36,912 nucleotides of DNA, from positions 1-36,912 of IMG/VR virus record IMGVR_UViG_3300015371_000103. One strand, given 5' to 3'. Of the stretch, positions 21,238 to 28,382 are shown one piece after another. The notes below the pieces were generated by a model that had not been told where the DNA came from, did no database searches, and saw only the letters and a program-made list of their open reading frames with translations. Both the position numbers and the translations under genes were made by a program. The DNA comes from a virus. The number at the start of each line of letters is the position of its first letter. Position 1 is the stretch's first letter.

Positions 21238-22639
21238 ATGGCGCGTAGTCCTTGGCGACCAGGAGCACGCCGCTCGAGGTGCTGACCAGCACCGCGCGAG
21301 GCATGTCCGTGGCGGTCTCGAGCGCCTTGCTCATGTCGACTCGCGCCAGGACTGAGGAGATCGCTGCGAGCGCCGCCAGTTTCGAGACCGCATAGTCGGA
21401 TGCGAGCAGGCGCCCGTAGTTGAAGATGAACGGGGCGATGCTCTCGAGCGGCATCCCTGCGAGCGAGAGAACGCGCGCCAGGAGCTCGTAGGGCAGCACG
21501 CCACTACCTGCAACACCAGATGGAGCTTCCAGCGGCCAGGCCGTCAGCGTCCGGATCCCCTGCGTGGCCTCGTAGGGCGTGACGATGCTGGCCGGCGCAA
21601 TCACCGCCAGAGCCTCGACCGGCAGGACAGGAGCAGAGAACACCCGGGCCAGCGCCTCGTAGGGATCCACCAACCCGGTCGCTACGCCAGCCAGCGACTC
21701 ATAAGCAAGCACGGCCGTCTGCGAGACCGGCGTGACCGTCACACCCAGCGCCTCGATCGGCAAGATGCCTGTCCCAGCAATGCCTCCCAGCGCCTCGAGC
21801 ACCGCGGCGACAGTTCCGGCGATTCCGCCTGTTGCCTCGATGGGTTCGCTTCCCGTCGCCGTCAGCGCCTGCAGCGTCTCGTAAGGATCGACGAGAGCCG
21901 ACGCGATTCCGCCCTGGATGCTCTCTAGCGGCAAGACGCCCGAGCCGCGGATTCCTTGCAGAGCTTCGAGTGGAAGCACGCCTGTCGAGGCAATTCCCCC
22001 AGTTGCTTCGATCGCTTCGCTTCCAGTCGTAGCAACACCCTGCGTGGCCTCGTAGGATCCGAGCGCGGTCGTCGCGATTCCGCCCTGGATCAGCTCAAGC
22101 GGAAGGCCGAGCGCGCTGGCGATACCCGCCAGGGCTTCGAGCGGAAGCACGCTCGTTTGCGGCACGCCCAGGAAACTCTCGATCGGCGATGATGCAGTGG
22201 TGGAGATCCCGCCCTGCAATGCCTCCTCGGGGAGCACGCCTGAGTTGCGCACGCCGCCCGCGGCTTCCTCGGGCAACACTCCGCTCCCAGCCACACCGCC
22301 TGCCGCTTCGATCGGATCCGATGTCTGCGTGGCGATGCCCTGCGAAGATTCGACGACAGGGCTGCCGGTGTTGACCACGCCCTGCAGGAGCTCGTAGGGA
22401 AGAGACGACAGAGACGCCAGCCCCTGCGTGCTCTCGACAGGCAACACACCCTGTGCTGCTACCCCGCCCAGCGCCTCGAACTCGAAGCCCAGAGCGTTGG
22501 ACACAGGAGTCGTCGCCGGAGCAGCAGGAGCCTGTTTGGCCGGCGCACTGACCCAAAACGGCCACTTAGGGTTCGGGTTGAGCTGCGCACCCGCACCTGC
22601 GTAGGCACCGGCTCGCGCTCCTGGCAGCGTCCCCGGCAT
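21236..22639 (-). CDS. Protein with 25 tandem copies of a 14-residue Pro-x-Glu repeat (467 aa)
   Basis: After an N-terminal Gly/Ala/Pro-rich part (1-50), the protein is built from units of the type x-P-x-E-x-x-x-G-[IV]-x-x-x-G-x. The glutamate recurs at 55, 69, 83, 97, 111, 125, 139, 154, 168, 182, 197, 211, 225, 239, 254, 268, 282, 296, 314, 328, 342, 357, 371, 385 and 399. Spacing is 14, four times 15 and once 18. A non-repeat helical C-terminus (410-467) follows. I recall similar 'LPxEWLA' repeats in environmental phage proteins, but no named family. It lies between virion genes, so it is probably a virion protein forming a long regular beta or hairpin structure, such as a head fibre or decoration. 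The ATG follows the previous stop directly. Confidence 0.75.
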   Translation of the reverse strand: MPGTLPGARAGAYAGAGAQLNPNPKWPFWVSAPAKQAPAAPATTPVSNALGFEFEALGGVAAQGVLPVESTQGLASLSSLPYELLQGVVNTGSPVVESSQGIATQTSDPIEAAGGVAGSGVLPEEAAGGVRNSGVLPEEALQGGISTTASSPIESFLGVPQTSVLPLEALAGIASALGLPLELIQGGIATTALGSYEATQGVATTGSEAIEATGGIASTGVLPLEALQGIRGSGVLPLESIQGGIASALVDPYETLQALTATGSEPIEATGGIAGTVAAVLEALGGIAGTGILPIEALGVTVTPVSQTAVLAYESLAGVATGLVDPYEALARVFSAPVLPVEALAVIAPASIVTPYEATQGIRTLTAWPLEAPSGVAGSGVLPYELLARVLSLAGMPLESIAPFIFNYGRLLASDYAVSKLAALAAISSVLARVDMSKALETATDMPRAVLVSTSSGVLLVAKDYAP

Positions 22640-23239
22640 CTAGGCTCCCAGCGGCATACGGCGAGGTACGAACGGTGCCGAAGCAGCACCGGGCGGCGTA
22701 TAGGTGATCTGCACCTGAATGTTGTCCTGCTCGATGTCCAGTGTGCTCGAGGTCGTGACGTTGACTTCGATCTCCAAGCTCACCGCGCTACTCGACGGCT
22801 GGTAAAGGGCATCCACCGCGCGAGAGGTTCCAGCGCCCTTCGCCGCAGGCGTGCCGTTGTTGGGGCTAGGCGTGCCGGAGCCCGTATCGAACAGGTCGCC
22901 GGCCGAGTGAACGGTGATCAGGTCAAGCGTGCTGATGATCCGGAAACGCACCCGCCGCGTGTCAGTCGTCGACCAGCTGAGCTCGTCCCAGCCGAGCACT
23001 TGCACGTCGGTGACCGTGCTCCCGGCCGGGATGCCAAAGAGCGTCTCCCAGCTATCGCCCGCCGACTTGCTTGCCTTCTCGGTGATCGCCCCCGTGCCGC
23101 CAGAGCGCGTCCACTCAAGCGAGCCGGCCGGGTTGCCGTCAGTCGCGCTCCAGGCAACGGTTATGTTGGCCGAGATGCTTTGGTCCGCTAGCCCCTCGTT
23201 GTTTGAGGCAAAGACCCAGGTTTTAGAGGCAGTAGCCAC
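22640..23239 (-). CDS. Beta-rich putative virion protein (199 aa)
   Basis: The GTG at 23239 lies three bases after the upstream stop. The sequence begins KTWVFASNNEGLADQSISANITVAWSAT and goes through regular beta segments (DVQVLGWDELSWSTTDTRRVRFRI, LDLITVHSAGDLFDTG, VSLEIEVNVTTSSTLDIEQDNIQVQITYTPPG). This looks like one or two beta-sandwich domains. The C-tail is Pro/Arg-rich. No family is recognised. Neighbours suggest a virion structural or surface protein. Confidence 0.6.
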   Translation of the reverse strand: MATASKTWVFASNNEGLADQSISANITVAWSATDGNPAGSLEWTRSGGTGAITEKASKSAGDSWETLFGIPAGSTVTDVQVLGWDELSWSTTDTRRVRFRIISTLDLITVHSAGDLFDTGSGTPSPNNGTPAAKGAGTSRAVDALYQPSSSAVSLEIEVNVTTSSTLDIEQDNIQVQITYTPPGAASAPFVPRRMPLGA

Positions 23240-23242
23240 ACC

Positions 23243-24358
23243 TCAGCATGGGGCTTTCCAGCTCGCGTCCACGCTCCCGGCGTTCCCGCACATGACGGAG
23301 GAGTCCATCGGACCCCAGACCCCCGCGGAATCGAAGGTGTTGTTGCGGATCTTCCAGGAGTAGGCCGTGGTGTCGCCGTTAGGACCGGTGCCGCCGACGT
23401 AGACCGAGCCGTTCGGCGGGACAGGAGCGCCGAAGTGGTTCCCCTCGAGCGTCACATGGCCGTAGGCGGGCCCGTGATACCACCAGTCTGGGTAGACGAA
23501 GAACAGGTCCATGACGGCACAGTTGCTGAAGGTCGAGTTCCGGATCACCAGGCCTTCGGGGATCTCGATAAAGACGCACTCCATGTGAACCCCGGCGGTC
23601 TTCAGAACCGCGTCGTGGAAGCGGACGTTGTCGAAGACGATCCCAGAGCCGACCGGAAGCGCAGCCTTGTCGTCCACCACGTTGCCGATCGCGCCATTCT
23701 TGAAGGTGAAAGGCGATTCGTTGTTCTCGAGCAGGGCCGTGTCGTTGCTCGTCCGCTGCGCGTTGCCGTCGATGTTGAGCCCGTCGAAGGTAAGACCCGG
23801 AGAGCCGAAGTGGATCATCCGGACCGCGTTGCCCGTGACGCCGTGAATGGTCAGGGTCTTGGTTCCCGCGGGCTGAGCTCCGTCTGAGGCGCCGGCGAAG
23901 CGCTGCTCGCCCAGGGTTCCGGTCACGCCGACGACGTCGCCTGACTGCGCCGCGTCATAAGCCACGGACAGGCTTGAGCACTGGAAGGCTGCCGAGTAGG
24001 AGACCGGAGAGGCCGACCTGGTGCAGCTACCCGCGCCCGGACCTACCCAGAGATTCGCCGTGTCGCCGGTCGGCGGTGGTGGAGGCGGCGGTGCCGGAGG
24101 AGGTGGAGGAGGCGGGGCAGGCGGTGGAGGTGGAGCGGTGCAAGCCGCGGTCGCCGTGTTCACCTCGGTCGGGTTGCTGAGGGCACCGGTCGAGCTGATC
24201 GTCCGGGTCGTGAACCGATACTTCGTGCCGCACTTGAGTGAGCCGAGGGTGATCGTCGTCTGGGTGACGGAGGCCACCGTCACAGTCGGTGCCGGAGCCG
24301 CGCCCGCAGCAATGGCCGGAAGCGCGAGAGCGACGAGGAGAGCGGCGAGCCAGCGCAT
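23243..24358 (-). CDS. Secreted protein: signal peptide, FN3-like segment, poly-Pro linker, beta-helix (371 aa)
   Basis: Residues 1-20 are a signal peptide (RWLAALLVALALPAIAAG). Residues about 22-73 read as part of a fibronectin type III domain (TVTVASVTQTTITLGSL, TKYRFTTRTISSTGALS). A proline-rich linker of about 22 residues follows (PPPPPAPPPPP type). Residues about 105-371 form a right-handed beta-helix-like region with short parallel units (LTIHGVTGNAVRMIHFG, LTFDGLNIDGNAQRT, LVIRNSTFSNCAVMDLFF, VTLEGNHF). Six or more cysteines suggest disulphides. Export signal and disulphides are odd for a protein in the head-tail region, and resemble cell-surface proteins of soil actinobacteria. It may be a host-derived cargo gene or a surface protein made during infection. 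The start follows the upstream TAG directly. Confidence 0.75.
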   Translation of the reverse strand: MRWLAALLVALALPAIAAGAAPAPTVTVASVTQTTITLGSLKCGTKYRFTTRTISSTGALSNPTEVNTATAACTAPPPPPAPPPPPPPAPPPPPPPTGDTANLWVGPGAGSCTRSASPVSYSAAFQCSSLSVAYDAAQSGDVVGVTGTLGEQRFAGASDGAQPAGTKTLTIHGVTGNAVRMIHFGSPGLTFDGLNIDGNAQRTSNDTALLENNESPFTFKNGAIGNVVDDKAALPVGSGIVFDNVRFHDAVLKTAGVHMECVFIEIPEGLVIRNSTFSNCAVMDLFFVYPDWWYHGPAYGHVTLEGNHFGAPVPPNGSVYVGGTGPNGDTTAYSWKIRNNTFDSAGVWGPMDSSVMCGNAGSVDASWKAPC

Positions 24359-25114
24359 CTAGTTCCAGTCCATCCAGTGGACCTGCTGCATCGTGTAGGT
24401 CGCGTGGTTGGTCGCGCCGGCATCGACCGCGCCGATCCAGAGACCGCCGCCGTTTGTGCCGATGGCGATGGTGGAGTCGAACGAGGCGTCCGCCGTGCCC
24501 GTTCCCCAGAGGGCGGTGTTGAAGGCTCCACCCACCGCCGTGTTTACCTTGGCATCGAAGACTCCGGTGGCCTTGGAGTTGGTTCCTGGGCCACCGATCG
24601 AGCGGACGGTGATGTCTCCCTTGATCATCCAGAAAGCGTTGGTGAGCGCCGTCTGCGTGATCGCCGCGCTCGCCCCCAGCGAGGGCGACGTGTTCGCGTT
24701 GCCGATCCGCGGGGTGAAGGCGACGGTGCCCGGAGTGGCTCCTGCCGTGTAGACACCGCAGATGACGATGCGCCAGGCCTGCGGAGCCAGGATCGAGTTC
24801 GGCGGCATCGGCGTGTAGATGGCGACGTTGGCCGCGGACAGAAGGCCGGTCTCGGTTGTGGAGAGGGCGGAGGCGGCGATCGAGGCCGAAGGCGGGTACG
24901 CCCCCAGCGCGCCGTAGGTGCCCTCGGCGTTGACCGGGCCGAGCGGGAAGTCACGGTCGCGCCCGGTGATGCGCCCGTTGAACAGTTTCCAGTTCTTCTT
25001 CTCGTGCCGGAGCAGCCAGGTGAGCTCCTCGTCTCGTACCGCGAGGTCGTCGTCGCTCATGGGCTGGGTATCCCAGACGTGAGCGCCGAGGGTGCTGTCG
25101 TCTCGCCAGGGCAT
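24359..25114 (-). CDS. Putative virion surface protein with C-terminal beta domain (251 aa)
   Basis: The N-terminal part (MPWRDDSTLGAHVWDTQP, DLAVRDEELTWLLRHEKKNW) is helical and may anchor the protein. The C-terminal two thirds is a single beta domain with jelly-roll features (QAWRIVICGVYTAGATPGTVAFTPRIGN, FWMIKGDITVRSIG, GGLWIGAVDAGATNHATYTMQQVHWMDWN). Phage head fibres and small receptor-binding heads have such folds, so surface display is plausible. The ATG follows a six-codon mini-frame (25115-25132). No family match can be named. Confidence 0.6.
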   Translation of the reverse strand: MPWRDDSTLGAHVWDTQPMSDDDLAVRDEELTWLLRHEKKNWKLFNGRITGRDRDFPLGPVNAEGTYGALGAYPPSASIAASALSTTETGLLSAANVAIYTPMPPNSILAPQAWRIVICGVYTAGATPGTVAFTPRIGNANTSPSLGASAAITQTALTNAFWMIKGDITVRSIGGPGTNSKATGVFDAKVNTAVGGAFNTALWGTGTADASFDSTIAIGTNGGGLWIGAVDAGATNHATYTMQQVHWMDWN

Positions 25115-25132
25115 TTAGCCCTCGGTCGGCAT
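25115..25132 (-). other. Five-residue mini-frame (MPTEG) bridging two genes
   Basis: ATG CCG ACC GAG GGC TAA. Its ATG overlaps the upstream stop by one base (TAATG) and its TAA is followed directly by the ATG of the next gene. There is no separate ribosome-binding site, so it could pass ribosomes from one gene to the next. Translation is not proved. Confidence 0.3.
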
Positions 25133-25884
25133 TAGGTTGTGCTCCCGGCCAGCTGCGAGGTGTAGGTGTTGCGGATCGCCGCAGCGCCGCCTGCGAGCGT
25201 CATGTTCAGCCAGGTGCCGATCGCCGCCCCGGAGGCGAGGTCAGTGCCCGGGACGTTCGCCGCCGTGCCCGCGAACGTGACCCCGCCCGGGGCGGTTTGC
25301 CTGTTGGTCGTCGTGCCCGAGTCGTTGACCGAGGCTGCGAGCCCGTGCGTGATGACGCCGGCCGGGTCGGCCGACTCGCTCACCTGCGCGCTCAGGAGCG
25401 CGTTCGTGCCGTTCGTGTTCTTCCAGAAAATCTTGGCGTAGTAGTTGACCGTCGAGACCGGGTCGGAGGCGGTCTTGCGGAAGACCATCGAGAAGCCGCG
25501 CTCGCCGATCGGGATGGCGCGCAGCGTTGCACCCGCTACCGAGCGGCGTACGGTGATGGTTCCGATCGCGACCGAGGCGAGCTCGACCTGGAGCACGCGC
25601 TCGACGACGCCCGAGGCGCCCATCGTGCTGAAAATCTTCGCCGTCGTGCCCGTGAGGGCCGCGGTCTGCGAGGTGATCGTGCCGTCCGCAGCTCGAGCGG
25701 TGATCGTGCAGTTCTGGGTATCGGAGGCAGAGGTCGAGATGACCTCGATGTCGTCGTTGGCCGAGATCTGGGTGAAGTCCGGCCGGCGCAGCGTGTCGAT
25801 GGCGCCGCCCACCGCGATGGCGTCGGCGTCCGACTGCGTGGCGGAGTGGTAGGCGACCAGGTCGGCGGCGACGATCGACGCCAC
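25132..25884 (-). CDS. Putative virion protein, beta-rich (250 aa)
   Basis: Starts at a GTG inside TAGTG. The sequence starts MASIVAADLVAYHSATQSDADAIAVGGAIDT and then goes through strong beta segments (IEVISTSASDTQNCTITARA, RVLQVELASVAIGTITVRRS, GFSMVFRKTASDPVSTVNYYAKIFWKNTNG). The later part (VITHGLAASVNDSGTTTNRQTAPGGVTF, IGTWLNMTLAGGAAAIRNTY) is similar to proteins found next to capsid genes in other environmental phages. It may decorate the capsid. No named family is recognised. Confidence 0.6.
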   Translation of the reverse strand: MASIVAADLVAYHSATQSDADAIAVGGAIDTLRRPDFTQISANDDIEVISTSASDTQNCTITARAADGTITSQTAALTGTTAKIFSTMGASGVVERVLQVELASVAIGTITVRRSVAGATLRAIPIGERGFSMVFRKTASDPVSTVNYYAKIFWKNTNGTNALLSAQVSESADPAGVITHGLAASVNDSGTTTNRQTAPGGVTFAGTAANVPGTDLASGAAIGTWLNMTLAGGAAAIRNTYTSQLAGSTT

Positions 25885-26315
25885 TAGTTACCGCCCTTCA
25901 CGAGCTCGACCGCCTCGTCGTAGCTCTTTCCCGCCTCGACGTGCTCGAGGATGTCCTCCGAGGAGGCGAGGGCTGCCAGCAGGCGCCCCTTGTCGTCGTC
26001 GTGGAGGTCCTCGGCGTCCTTCAGCCGCGCCTCGGTGGCCGCGATGTGGGCGCGCAGGTTGCCCTCGTGCCAGTCGCCGTCCTTCTGTGCCTTGGCGTAG
26101 GCCTTCTCACCCTCGGCCTGTGACTGGACCGCCTTGTCAATCTTGCCACGCTCCTCCTGCGATGCCTTGACCACTCGCACCGGAGGGTCGCTGCAGGCCG
26201 CTGCGGCTGCGACCTGGCCGAGAAACTTTGCACTCGGCTTGTCAATCTCGTGCTTCCCGCCCTCGAGGACGCCACCGTCGTGCGCCCAGCTGAAGTGCAG
26301 CACCTCGATGACCAT
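25884..26315 (-). CDS. Hypothetical virion-region protein with long helical part (143 aa)
   Basis: The first 55 residues look beta-rich and compact (IEVLHFSWAHDGGVLEGGKHEIDKPSAKFLGQVAAAA). Residues 60-140 are a charged helical stretch (EERGKIDKAVQSQAEGEKAYAKAQKDGDWHEGNLRAHIAATEARLKDAEDLH). The N-terminal part recalls short phage 'head-protein' domains that begin with a strand pair and a pocket. It starts immediately after the stop of the membrane peptide gene. No function is assigned. Confidence 0.6.
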   Translation of the reverse strand: MVIEVLHFSWAHDGGVLEGGKHEIDKPSAKFLGQVAAAAACSDPPVRVVKASQEERGKIDKAVQSQAEGEKAYAKAQKDGDWHEGNLRAHIAATEARLKDAEDLHDDDKGRLLAALASSEDILEHVEAGKSYDEAVELVKGGN

Positions 26316-26453
26316 CTAGGCACCCCTCGCGAGCGCGAAGATCGCCGCGATCACCAGGACCGCGATCAAGATGAAGATGAACTTCGAGACGAAGACGCCT
26401 CCGAAGATGAACAGGAGCAGCAGGACAAACAGGAGGATCCAGATCAGTTCCAT
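26316..26453 (-). CDS. Small two-helix membrane protein (45 aa)
   Basis: MELIWILLFVLLLLFIFGG, a short turn with Ser-Lys, then FIFILIAVLVIAAIFALARG. These are two hydrophobic helices with a Gly-Gly bend, and nothing else. Small hydrophobic proteins like this are found in head modules of many phages of high-GC Gram-positives, with no known role. The ATG follows the previous TGA directly, and the stop TAG is followed directly by the next ATG. Confidence 0.7.
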   Translation of the reverse strand: MELIWILLFVLLLLFIFGGVFVSKFIFILIAVLVIAAIFALARGA

Positions 26454-26606
26454 TCAGCGCTTCTCCTTGACGTCTTTCGGTCGTCTTTCTGCACGCTGCT
26501 GAGGCGGTCGTGCCCGCTCTTTCATCTGCACGACCTCCTCCTCGGAAGGCTGCTGGCGGCGCCTCGCTGAGAGAAGCGCCGCCAGCCGTTCCTTGAGCAG
26601 ATGCAC
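26454..26606 (-). CDS. Very small basic protein (50 aa)
   Basis: A GTG directly after the TAG of the upstream gene starts a 50-codon frame ending directly before the next ATG. The protein is helical at the N-terminus (LLKERLAALLSARRRQQ) and strongly charged after that (SEEEVVQMKERARPP, RRPKDVKEKR). The exact stop/start contact on both sides supports it. Function is unknown; a nucleic-acid or capsid contact role is conceivable. Confidence 0.5.
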   Translation of the reverse strand: MHLLKERLAALLSARRRQQPSEEEVVQMKERARPPQQRAERRPKDVKEKR

Positions 26607-27014
26607 CTACCGGATCTCCTGATCCAGCGGCTCACCCTTCTTGACCTTCTCGGCGTTCGCCTTGGCCCTGTCGAGAGCGCGCTGTGCGTCCTCGACGTGA
26701 GCCTCGGCAGCGGACTTCCGAGCCTCGTCGGAGTCCTCGTCCACCCAGACTGCCGGGTGGATGGCCTCCGAGTCCTGCAGGCCCGGGCCGACTCCGCGCG
26801 CCTTGCGCAGAGCGGCGTTGGGATCGAAGACGTCCTTGGATGCTCCGACCTTCTCCGGTCCCGCGTGACGCGGGTCGGGGTCGGGCATGTCGGACGCGCT
26901 CACCTTCACGGACGGAAGGTTTGACTTCGGATCGCCATCGCCGACGTTCTCCTCTGGCACGTCTGCCGGTACTTCGCGGACGTATGCCTCGGCTTCCTTC
27001 TTTGCGTCTGCCAT
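26607..27014 (-). CDS. Acidic, probably disordered protein after the capsid gene (135 aa)
   Basis: It has a good ribosome-binding site (AAGGAGGG). The sequence is charged and low in hydrophobic residues: EAEAYVREVPADVPEENVGDGDPKSN, a central 'DMPDPDPRHAG' stretch, and a helical C-terminus (KSAAEAHVEDAQRALDRAKANAEKVKKG). It does not look like a folded enzyme. It may be a capsid-associated or scaffold-like accessory; the gene directly follows the major capsid gene. No family is recognised. Confidence 0.6.
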   Translation of the reverse strand: MADAKKEAEAYVREVPADVPEENVGDGDPKSNLPSVKVSASDMPDPDPRHAGPEKVGASKDVFDPNAALRKARGVGPGLQDSEAIHPAVWVDEDSDEARKSAAEAHVEDAQRALDRAKANAEKVKKGEPLDQEIR

Positions 27015-27032
27015 ATCGATCTACCCTCCTTC

Positions 27033-28382
27033 CTAGAAGGTCGGGGCCACCAAGCCGGTGCCCGTGATCAGAGAGATCGCCGCCGGGTAGCGACCCGCCG
27101 CGAAGGCGAAGTACCCGAAGGCCGAGATGCGGACCGTCAGGGTGCCGGAGCCGATGTCCTCGAAGGTCATCGTCCGCGGCCCGTTCGGGTCCTCGTACAG
27201 GTCCATCTCGGCGGTGCGCATGACCAGGATGATGTCCTGGTTGGTGCCCGCGCCGAGGTTGGTCGGGAGGTTCGGGTCGACGTAGACCGGAAGCCCCTGC
27301 ATCGAGCCTGCCAGGCCTTCGGTCACGACCGCGCCGCCGCGCGAGACCGCGTTCTGCGGTGCCTCGGCGGAAGCCAGAGGCCGGCCCGCGCTGTCCACTG
27401 CGCCCTGGATCGAGGCCCAGCGAACTGGGTGCATCACGATCGCGTCGGCGTTGCGGTAGAGCAGGGTCGAGATCCGCTGCCAGGCGTCCGACAGCTTCGG
27501 GTAGAGCGTTGCCACCGTCGGAGTCGCCTGCGTGTAGGTGACCGTGCTGATCGAGCCGACGTTCCTGATCCCGAGCGCCTGACCAGCCGAGCCCGAGCCG
27601 GAGATCACCTGGATGTCGAGCTTGGTCGCGTAGTCCTGCGCCAAGTCCGAGGCGATGATCTCGTCCATGCCCGGGTTCGAGAAGTCGTACAGCTGCCTCG
27701 AGAGGTCGACCTGACCGGCGATCGTCTTGACCGCCACGCTGTAGTCGGCGGTCGTCGGGTCCGTCTCCTGGACGGCGGCGTTGTCTGCCGTCTGGATCGC
27801 CGTCGCCGAGCCGCCGGTCAGCTTCGGGTAGTGGTAGACGAGCGTGTCACCGCGGAGCTGCTTGTGGTTCATCAGGTTCGCGGTCACCCGGCCTGCGCGG
27901 GCCAGCGTGATCCACTGATCCTGCAGGTAGACCGGGGCCACCATCTCGCCGCCTGCACCGGCCGTCTGGCTGATGTCGCGCTTCTCGATGCGCATCTGGG
28001 CCGCGTGCCGGGCCAGCCGCTCGCGAGCCGCGCTGTCGCCGGCCCTCGAGGTGACGTGGTCGGCGAAGAACGAGTGCTGCGAGTTCCGCTCGTAGACCAG
28101 CGGCTCCTTCACGCTCAGGCGCTTGCTGGTGCCGTTGCCTGAGACCTCGTCTTCGTCCTGTGGTGCGAGCTCGCTCCGCTGCTCGGCGATGATCTGCCGC
28201 TTCCTGATCGTCTCGGTCAGCCGCTTTACCGCTTCGTTGTCGCGCTCGAAGATCTGGTCGAGCACCGAGCGCTCCTCTTCGGGAGCGTTGTCGGGCAAGG
28301 CCTGGATTCGGTTGGCGGTGTCGTCGAGAGACTTGAGCAGGTCGTCCCGCTGCAGAGTGAGCTCCTCGATGTGAGTGCTCAT
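27033..28382 (-). CDS. Major capsid protein, HK97-like with N-terminal delta domain (449 aa)
   Basis: The first 80 residues are a heptad coiled coil (ELTLQRDDLLKSLDDTANRIQAL, NEAVKRLTETIRKRQII), as in the delta domain that acts as an internal scaffold. The body from about residue 110 has HK97-fold features: GGEMVAPVYLQDQWITLARAGR, TLVYHYPKLTGGSATA, AGQVDLSRQLYDFSNPGMDEIIASDLAQDYATKLD, and the C-terminal TLTVRISAFGYFAFAAGRYPAAISLITGTG. The delta domain is presumably removed by the upstream protease. The ATG at 28382 overlaps the protease stop (ATGA); the longer frame to 28463 is a shadow of the protease gene. Confidence 0.9.
   Translation of the reverse strand: MSTHIEELTLQRDDLLKSLDDTANRIQALPDNAPEEERSVLDQIFERDNEAVKRLTETIRKRQIIAEQRSELAPQDEDEVSGNGTSKRLSVKEPLVYERNSQHSFFADHVTSRAGDSAARERLARHAAQMRIEKRDISQTAGAGGEMVAPVYLQDQWITLARAGRVTANLMNHKQLRGDTLVYHYPKLTGGSATAIQTADNAAVQETDPTTADYSVAVKTIAGQVDLSRQLYDFSNPGMDEIIASDLAQDYATKLDIQVISGSGSAGQALGIRNVGSISTVTYTQATPTVATLYPKLSDAWQRISTLLYRNADAIVMHPVRWASIQGAVDSAGRPLASAEAPQNAVSRGGAVVTEGLAGSMQGLPVYVDPNLPTNLGAGTNQDIILVMRTAEMDLYEDPNGPRTMTFEDIGSGTLTVRISAFGYFAFAAGRYPAAISLITGTGLVAPTF

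Noticed and set aside
7869-24120. A 19-base identical G-rich sequence at 7869-7887 and 24102-24120
   Set aside because: Both encode poly-proline linkers on the minus strand, so low complexity and the CCN codon pattern explain the match. No evidence of a mobile repeat or CRISPR.
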